Of a DNA stretch of 11,750 nt, positions 7,376 to 11,750 are shown in pieces. Position numbers and translations under genes: made by a program. The stretch lies in assembly GCA_020848315.1 (NCBI GenBank), contig JADLAH010000147.1, positions 1-11,750 of the forward strand, read 5' to 3'. Each line of letters begins with the position of its first letter. The stretch's first letter is position 1. This DNA is from Chitinophagales bacterium. GTDB taxonomy: Bacteria > Bacteroidota > Bacteroidia > Chitinophagales > JADIYW01. The notes beneath the pieces were generated by a model. That model was not told the origin of the DNA and did not search any database. It saw only the letters and a program-made list of their open reading frames with translations.

Positions 7376-9049
7376 ATGTGGAATAAAATCTCCGTTTTTG
7401 TAGCGTCCTTTTTTCAGGAGGAAGAAGCCGATAGGGCAACCGCTAAGTGGTGGCAGTATCTCTTTGGGATTCTGCTGCTCGCGCTCTGCGGATGGCGTGT
7501 GTACAATGGCCTCGAAGAAGTGATGGATATACAGTTCGCGGACGAAAGCGCCTACATGCGTTTCGGCCTCGATTTGTTTGACAAGCTGAACCGCGACTGG
7601 GGGCCGATGTATTGTATCTGGTACAAATTGCTGTCGTATATCACAACAGATACTATTCAGTTGTATTATCTGAATTACGCCCTTACATCGGTATTGCTGG
7701 TGTTGCTGCTGTATGTCTTTTTATTGCGCCTGTCAGTTTCGCCCGTGCTGGCGTTGCTCGTCAGTTTCAGCGTACTGGTGAGTGATTTAAATGTGTCGGT
7801 ATGGCCGCGCATATCTCATTTCTGTATCATGCTGTTGCTGGCCTTTCTGGTGGTTATCACCTACTTCAAGAAGGCGACGCACCGTCTGTTGCTTTTTGCC
7901 TTGGTATGCCTGATAATATCTTATGCGCGTCCGGAGTTTTACCTGTCATTCCTCGGAACCATTGCCTTGCTGTTGCTGGCATTATGGTATCATAGAAAAC
8001 AACTGAATGGTCGGGATTATACCTGGCTGGTGATTGCTTTTGTGGTGATGGGGATATTGCATTTTATATTTCGTTTTCCATCCAATGATTTCTTTGGCTA
8101 CAACCGCGGTGTGGCGGCATTCTATCAGCATTATGCTTTTAATTTCAAGGTACGCACCAACTCGCCGGTAGATGCCTGGCTATACTGGGAAGATATCTGC
8201 AAACAGCAGTTCGGCGATTGCAATTCCATGTGGTGTGTGATTAAAACACAGCCGATGATAGTCATTGACAATACGCTGTATAATCTTAAAAATTATATCC
8301 TTACGACGCTGGTCAATGCGTATTCCTATATCTTTCCAATGCCCGTGTTTTCTTCCGGAAAGATAAAGGCAGGAATTATGCTCTTGATTCCGCTCGCTTT
8401 TATGCTGCTGTTGCGAAAACGGGATGATCGCATGGAAGTGGGGCGGCAGTTGTATCAGTGGCGCTGGTACTTGCTCGTCTTACTTGTGTTTATCGCGCCG
8501 ACGGTATTGTCCTGCATCGTGGTGTTCCCACGTCAGCATTATGTTTTCCTGCAGATGTTGCTGGTGTTATTGTTGCTGATGGCCATACTGCAGCCCATCT
8601 TTAAAAGAATTGTCTTGTCGCCTGTGCTGTTTATTCTTTTCGGTGGCTGCCTGCTGCTGGCAACGCCAAACGTACGGCAGTATTCTTTCCTGAAAGTCAA
8701 TAATGATACCAACAGCCTGTGCAATAAAGCACTGGTGCGTGAGCTTGCAGGTGCTTATTCGGACAAGCCACACACGTTGTTCACCAATATGCCGTTTGTC
8801 AGAGGCATGCTGCCTGTTTCCTTCCGTGAAGTAAATACCATTTTTGACAAGAAAAAACACGTGCCGTTTCAGCATTACCTTGATTCTGCAAAAATTGACA
8901 TCGTTATTCTGACACCGGCCACGTTCCGGGATCCGCACATCATTTTTGACAGCAGTTGGACGCAGTTTGTCCGGAATTATCCTGATTATGGATTTAAGAA
9001 AAAAGAAATGAGTGGCTGCGAGACGTATCTCTTAGTCAAGGAGCCGTAA
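7376..9049 (+). CDS. Putative GT-C fold membrane glycosyltransferase (third paralog)
   Basis: A 557-residue paralog with a longer N-terminal tail (EEEADRATAK, 15-24) before the first helix. The acidic motif is MDIQFADESAYMR (50-62) with Asp56-Glu57. The blocks DWGPMY (74-79), WPRISHF (143-149), YARPE (183-187), QHYAFNF (251-257) and FPRQHY (384-389) follow. The C-terminal soluble domain has cysteines at 449 and 548, and the mid-protein pair is Cys282/Cys287. I chose the ATG at 7376 over an in-frame GTG at 7340: the ATG lies just after the previous stop at 7370 and has GAAGGA at 7361-7366, nine bases upstream, a rare readable ribosome-binding site here. The GTG would force a 31-base overlap. 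This is the last gene of the block; its final 18 bases overlap the end of the convergent thiE gene, so no intergenic terminator exists between them. Confidence 0.72.
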   Translation: MWNKISVFVASFFQEEEADRATAKWWQYLFGILLLALCGWRVYNGLEEVMDIQFADESAYMRFGLDLFDKLNRDWGPMYCIWYKLLSYITTDTIQLYYLNYALTSVLLVLLLYVFLLRLSVSPVLALLVSFSVLVSDLNVSVWPRISHFCIMLLLAFLVVITYFKKATHRLLLFALVCLIISYARPEFYLSFLGTIALLLLALWYHRKQLNGRDYTWLVIAFVVMGILHFIFRFPSNDFFGYNRGVAAFYQHYAFNFKVRTNSPVDAWLYWEDICKQQFGDCNSMWCVIKTQPMIVIDNTLYNLKNYILTTLVNAYSYIFPMPVFSSGKIKAGIMLLIPLAFMLLLRKRDDRMEVGRQLYQWRWYLLVLLVFIAPTVLSCIVVFPRQHYVFLQMLLVLLLLMAILQPIFKRIVLSPVLFILFGGCLLLATPNVRQYSFLKVNNDTNSLCNKALVRELAGAYSDKPHTLFTNMPFVRGMLPVSFREVNTIFDKKKHVPFQHYLDSAKIDIVILTPATFRDPHIIFDSSWTQFVRNYPDYGFKKKEMSGCETYLLVKEP

Positions 9050-9655
9050 AAAGGATTCCGTCGCTACTTTTTTGTCGGCAGCCAGATTGATGGCGCCTGC
9101 CACAGCAATGCCATGAATGCCTGTTTCCAATAGTTCCGGTATGTCTTCCGGCGTGATGCCGCCGATGGCAATCACCGGTGTGGTGATATTTCCGGAAAGA
9201 ATAGAGCGGTAGCCCTCTAGGCCCAGTACCGGACTCAGTTGCTCTTTGGTATTGGTAAACCGGAATGGTCCCAGTCCGATATAGTCGACGCCCGATTGCT
9301 GCAAATGATAGACATCTTCTGCGGTGTTGGCCGTGCCGCCGATGATGGCATCAGGCCCCAAAATATTTCTGGCTTGTTGCGGTGGCATGTCTTTTTTGCC
9401 CAGGTGCACGCCATGCGCTCCGATACTCGCGGCAATATCCACATAATCATTGATAATTAGAGTCGCCCCGTATGGGGCGCAAATATCTTTGACAGCTTCC
9501 GCTATGCGCAGACATGCTGCAAAAGATTGTTTTTTTATCCGGAGTTGTATCCACCGGATGCCGTTGCTGCAGGCCATTGCTGCCATTTCCTGATGCGATA
9601 TATGATCCAGGTCCTGCGTCAGGTAATGGAGTTTAGCGATAGGCAGTTTGGTCAT
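9032..9655 (-). CDS. thiE: Thiamine-phosphate synthase
   Basis: Cytoplasmic TIM-barrel enzyme that couples HMP pyrophosphate (from ThiD) with the thiazole phosphate to give thiamine phosphate. The protein has 207 residues, the usual size. Family motifs appear in order: IQLRIKK (36-42), LIIND (66-70), HGVHLGKKDMP (81-91), GGTANT (106-111), the phosphate-binding GLGPFRFTNTK (127-137), VIAIGGI (161-167) and GIAVAGAI (182-189). The usual serine/histidine version of the fourth motif is replaced by GGTANT, a modest deviation. Its ATG overlaps the stop of thiD (ATGA on the minus strand, 9655-9652), so the two are translationally coupled. It is the last gene of the minus-strand thi run, and its stop lies inside the convergent GT-C gene, giving an 18-bp tail-to-tail overlap. 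Confidence 0.95.
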   Translation of the reverse strand: MTKLPIAKLHYLTQDLDHISHQEMAAMACSNGIRWIQLRIKKQSFAACLRIAEAVKDICAPYGATLIINDYVDIAASIGAHGVHLGKKDMPPQQARNILGPDAIIGGTANTAEDVYHLQQSGVDYIGLGPFRFTNTKEQLSPVLGLEGYRSILSGNITTPVIAIGGITPEDIPELLETGIHGIAVAGAINLAADKKVATESFLRLLD

Positions 9656-10422
9656 GATACTTCTTCCGATTTAGTATGGTAGCCCAATCGGCCCGGGTGA
9701 CTCACTAAAAATTGATAGGTATATTCTTTCGCGAGTTCGCAGGATAGATGAATGGAATGACCCAATGCGAGATAGGCCGCGAGAGCGGAAGATAATACAC
9801 AGCCGGTGCCATGCTTTTCCAGTTCCGTGATTTCTTTCGGATGAAGGATGTCCAGCTTTTTATTAATCCAAAGCATATCAGTGGCCGGAATTTCGATGTT
9901 GTGTCCGCCTTTCAGATATACATGGCAATATTTGGCTAACTTTTCCGCGCCTTGTACCGCATCTTTCTCCTTGGTCAGCGCTGTCACTTCTTCCCAGTTC
10001 GGCGTGATAATGTCGATGGAGTCGAGTATGTGTTTTAGATATTTGCCGGGTATTTTTTTATGAAAATCAAAGCCGGCACTGGCACGCAGAATCGGATCCC
10101 AGATGATTTTGATGGTATTGTCATAACCCAGCAGCAGTTCAATCACTTCGCTCAGTACTTCCATGTTTTCTATCAATCCGATTTTGACGTAATGGATTTT
10201 ATACGCATGCAGCAGTGGATATAGCTGCGCTTTGATTTTCTTCTTGGACAACCATTGCACGCCTTCAAACTGATGGTCATTCTGGTAGGTGATGCAAGTG
10301 GTAACGGCCAGTCCGTACACACCGATAGCCTCCATGGTTTTGATATCGGACAGCACGCCGGCGCCACCGCAAGGGTCATATCCGGCAATACTTAAAACGT
10401 ATGGGCGTGTCTTCGTTTTCAT
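9652..10422 (-). CDS. thiD: Hydroxymethylpyrimidine/phosphomethylpyrimidine kinase
   Basis: Ribokinase-fold enzyme that phosphorylates HMP and then HMP phosphate, supplying HMP pyrophosphate to ThiE. The 256-residue length is close to the family norm. The N-terminal substrate loop reads SIAGYDPCGGAGVLSDIKT (11-29), a variant of the common GSDSSGGAGIQAD form. Next come WDPILRASAG (108-117), ITPNWEEVTAL (139-149), VYLKGGH (168-174) and the anion-hole/catalytic HGTGCVLSSALAA (204-216) with Cys208. It starts eight bases beyond the stop of the upstream ThiE-like gene (seven bases lie between) and overlaps thiE by four bases, so the three probably share one transcript. The leader and start ATCTGCCTATGAA is identical to that of the epimerase gene at the left edge, which may be coincidence. 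Confidence 0.95.
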   Translation of the reverse strand: MKTKTRPYVLSIAGYDPCGGAGVLSDIKTMEAIGVYGLAVTTCITYQNDHQFEGVQWLSKKKIKAQLYPLLHAYKIHYVKIGLIENMEVLSEVIELLLGYDNTIKIIWDPILRASAGFDFHKKIPGKYLKHILDSIDIITPNWEEVTALTKEKDAVQGAEKLAKYCHVYLKGGHNIEIPATDMLWINKKLDILHPKEITELEKHGTGCVLSSALAAYLALGHSIHLSCELAKEYTYQFLVSHPGRLGYHTKSEEVS

Positions 10423-10429
10423 AGGCAGA

Positions 10430-11047
10430 TTATACTTTACAAAGTAAGCAAATTTCCTCCATTTTTTTCATGGCATCTTCCGGCGATTGCCAGAGTGCGC
10501 CCAATAATGCAATGCCGTTGAATCCCATTGATTGTACATTGGAAATCCTGGATGCATCGATGCCGCCCTGCGCGATAAAACTGCTGAAAGAAGCGCTATT
10601 GCCGATGAGGTCGGCAAGAGATTGCATGTCCCAGTTTTTTTCATGATTTATCTTGGAGATGCTCCTGAAAAGCGGTGCTACCAATATGTGTTTAAATCGC
10701 CCGCCATATTGCAGGATGTCCCGCGTGTCGTGTGCGGTCACCGAACTGATTTTGTGGTGTTGATGCAGCCAATCCAACACTCTGTCGTTGTACAGCGTAT
10801 TTCTTTGGATGATGTCCCGGGTGAAATGATAGCCAGCCAGATCAAATTCCTTGGTGATGATGAGCGAGGAGGTGATGATTTTGGAATAGTATTTCGGATC
10901 GAATTTTTCCATGTAATCTACCAGCGAAAAATCATCCATTTCCGGTTTTCGGATATACAGATAGTCGGCTCCTTCCTCCATCATGGCACTCAGCAGGCTG
11001 ATTTCATTTTCCAGCTCCTGTTCCGGTGTATACACACAAATTTTCAT
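10430..11047 (-). CDS. ThiE/TenI-superfamily protein with degenerate active site
   Basis: A 205-residue protein with the strand order of the thiamine-phosphate synthase/TenI fold, but most catalytic motifs are altered. The positions can be matched to thiE next door: YLYIRKP (29-35) for IQLRIKK, IITSSLIIT (57-65) where LIIND should be, GYHFTRD (72-78) for GVHLGKKD, and SVTAHD (102-107) for the S-x-H motif. Further on, VAPLFRSISKINH (123-135) stands for the phosphate-binding GLGPFRFTNTK, and IAQGGID (158-164) for AIGGI. The IND aspartate and the TxTK threonines are lost. The TenI histidine found in the GHVF segment of the Bacillus protein is also absent (AP here), so I do not call it tenI. It is the first gene of the minus-strand thi run, directly before thiD. 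It could be a thiazole tautomerase-like helper, a diverged synthase or a non-catalytic partner. Confidence 0.75.
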   Translation of the reverse strand: MKICVYTPEQELENEISLLSAMMEEGADYLYIRKPEMDDFSLVDYMEKFDPKYYSKIITSSLIITKEFDLAGYHFTRDIIQRNTLYNDRVLDWLHQHHKISSVTAHDTRDILQYGGRFKHILVAPLFRSISKINHEKNWDMQSLADLIGNSASFSSFIAQGGIDASRISNVQSMGFNGIALLGALWQSPEDAMKKMEEICLLCKV

Positions 11048-11080
11048 GGCGTGAAATTAAATTAATCCGCGCTAATTACA

Positions 11081-11088
11081 CAAAAGTA
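11081..11088 (-). promoter_or_regulatory. Candidate Bacteroidota -7 element for the minus-strand thi genes
   Basis: Read on the minus strand this is TACTTTTG, an exact match to the TAnnTTTG -7 consensus described for Bacteroidota sigma factors. It lies 33 bases before the ATG of the ThiE-like gene. I do not see a TTTG -33 box at the usual distance upstream, so the call rests on one element. The rest of the 11048-11246 gap between the divergent genes is AT-rich. It has no CTGAGA-containing TPP riboswitch (THI element) on either strand that I can recognise. A plus-strand TAACTTGC at 11137-11144 is a weaker -7-like site facing thiH. Confidence 0.4.
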
Positions 11089-11246
11089 TTTATTCGCGCA
11101 CCCTTATTTTATGGGATGGATGAATGATAAATTAGCTAACTTGCAGCGCATTCGCCTGTTAATGGAACGGCAGGGAAGTGTCTATTTTGTAAGTAAATCG
11201 CCGGATTGTGAATGATTTAAGCCTTTTCAGAGGAAAAAGTACCGAT

Positions 11247-11750
11247 ATGTTTCAGCAGGAACTGCAGGCCTACTCCTGGGAGCAGGCGGAAGCTACCGTG
11301 CGCCATGCAAGCGCGACGGATGTGCAGCGCGTTTTGATGCAGGAGTGGCAGTCACCCAAAACCATGCAGGATTTTGCCGTATTGATTGCTCCCGCAGCGG
11401 CTCCGTTTCTACAGGATATGACGCGGCTGAGCCAGCGGATTACCCGTGCGCGTTTCGGCAATAATATACAGCTTTACGCGCCGATGTACCTCAGCAATGA
11501 ATGCCAGAATATCTGTACTTACTGCGGCTTCAGTTTTACCAATAAAATCCCGCGCAAGACACTCACCGATGCGGAAATCCTGCAGGAAACAGCGATCCTG
11601 AAATCGTATGGTTTCGACAGCATTCTGCTGGTCACCGGAGAACACGATAAGCTCGTCGGAATCGACTATTTGCTGCATGCCGTGCAACTGGTGAAACCTC
11701 ATTTTGCGCAGGTGTCTATCGAGGTGCAGCCACTCGAACAGCACGAATAC
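11247..11750 (+). CDS. thiH: 2-iminoacetate synthase (tyrosine lyase), N-terminal 168 codons
   Basis: Radical SAM enzyme that cleaves tyrosine to dehydroglycine (2-iminoacetate) and p-cresol, giving ThiG its nitrogen-carbon unit for the thiamine thiazole. It is an oxygen-sensitive 4Fe-4S protein typical of organisms that use ThiH rather than the glycine oxidase ThiO. The frame is open to the window edge. The cluster-binding CxxxCxxC is CQNICTYC (Cys86, Cys90, Cys93). It sits in the typical context APMYLSNECQNICTYCGFS, and LLVTGEH (127-133) and VSIEVQPLEQHEY follow as in known ThiH. The ATG at 11247 gives an N terminus (MFQQELQAYSW) that lines up with E. coli ThiH as I recall it. An in-frame GTG at 11208 would add 13 residues and is less likely. 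It is divergent from the other thi genes, 199 bp away; AGAGGA at 11229-11234 is a possible but distant ribosome-binding site. Confidence 0.95.
   Translation, partial: MFQQELQAYSWEQAEATVRHASATDVQRVLMQEWQSPKTMQDFAVLIAPAAAPFLQDMTRLSQRITRARFGNNIQLYAPMYLSNECQNICTYCGFSFTNKIPRKTLTDAEILQETAILKSYGFDSILLVTGEHDKLVGIDYLLHAVQLVKPHFAQVSIEVQPLEQHEY

Larger units (their letters stand above)
192..9049 (+). other. Predicted six-gene envelope glycan operon (3 acyltransferases, then 3 GT-C)
   Basis: All six genes run in the same direction. The last four are tightly packed: TAATG overlap at 4088-4092, ATGA overlap at 5724-5727 and a five-base gap at 7371-7375. The first two junctions are looser (158 and 105 bp, AT-rich), so internal promoters are possible. 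Two unrelated membrane-transferase families, each in three tandem copies, suggest a module in which a surface glycan is assembled and O-acylated at several positions. No polymerase, flippase or nucleotide-sugar synthesis gene is visible apart from the partial epimerase upstream. Operon status is inferred from spacing only. Confidence 0.55.

Noticed and set aside
8567..8938. 123-codon minus-strand open frame
   Set aside because: Antisense to the conserved C-terminal part of the third GT-C gene, with a low-complexity, Q/R/H-rich composition typical of an antisense shadow.
9464..9479. GC-rich inverted repeat CGCCCC-GTAT-GGGGCG
   Set aside because: It sits inside thiE codons for conserved-looking sequence, has only a six-base stem and no following T-tract, so it is not a terminator.
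10532..11065. 177-codon plus-strand open frame
   Set aside because: It lies antisense to the ThiE-like gene, which has clear fold motifs and a better start and operon context. The plus-strand translation shows no family signature.
1..11750. Defence system, CRISPR array, mobile element or retron-like structure
   Set aside because: No regularly spaced repeats, transposase, integrase, reverse transcriptase, nuclease or terminal inverted repeats were found; all long frames are explained by envelope and thiamine genes.

Overview
The window looks like chromosomal DNA of a Bacteroidota bacterium, possibly of the Chitinophagia/Sphingobacteriia type. This rests on weak or absent Shine-Dalgarno sequences, a TAnnTTTG-type -7 element (TACTTTTG) upstream of the minus-strand thi genes, AT-rich intergenic DNA and the style of the proteins. 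It is an inference; no marker gene fixes the taxon. No rRNA, tRNA, CRISPR, insertion sequence, phage gene or recognisable riboswitch is visible.

Layout. (1) Positions 1-91, minus strand: the first 30 codons of a Rossmann-fold NAD(P)-dependent epimerase/dehydratase that runs off the left edge. (2) Positions 192-4090, plus strand: three tandem paralogous acyltransferase-3 family membrane proteins of about 400 residues. They keep the family signature around PHLWSxSxEEQFY and lack an SGNH domain. (3) Positions 4090-9049, plus strand: three tandem paralogous polytopic proteins of about 550 residues that look like GT-C fold glycosyltransferases. Each has an acidic (G/A)DE motif after the first membrane segment and a soluble C-terminal domain with two conserved cysteines. 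The last acyltransferase and the first GT-C gene overlap as TAATG, and the first two GT-C genes overlap as ATGA. The 3+3 block is therefore probably one operon that builds and O-acylates a surface glycan or glycolipid. (4) Positions 9032-11047, minus strand: a thiamine block read in the order ThiE/TenI-like protein, thiD, thiE. The end of thiE overlaps the end of the third GT-C gene by 18 bp on opposite strands. (5) From 11247, plus strand: the first 168 codons of thiH (2-iminoacetate synthase), divergent from the other thi genes and cut by the right edge.

How the genes work together. The thi genes cover both branches of thiamine synthesis. ThiH makes dehydroglycine from tyrosine for the thiazole, ThiD makes HMP pyrophosphate, and ThiE joins the two halves. 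The extra ThiE-like protein has lost most ThiE active-site motifs and may be a TenI-like helper or something else. The six envelope genes are the least ordinary part. Two unrelated membrane-transferase families have each been triplicated in tandem and placed head to tail. The middle acyltransferase is strikingly AT-rich, while the GT-C genes are GC-richer and dense in leucine codons. Substrates of all six are unknown.
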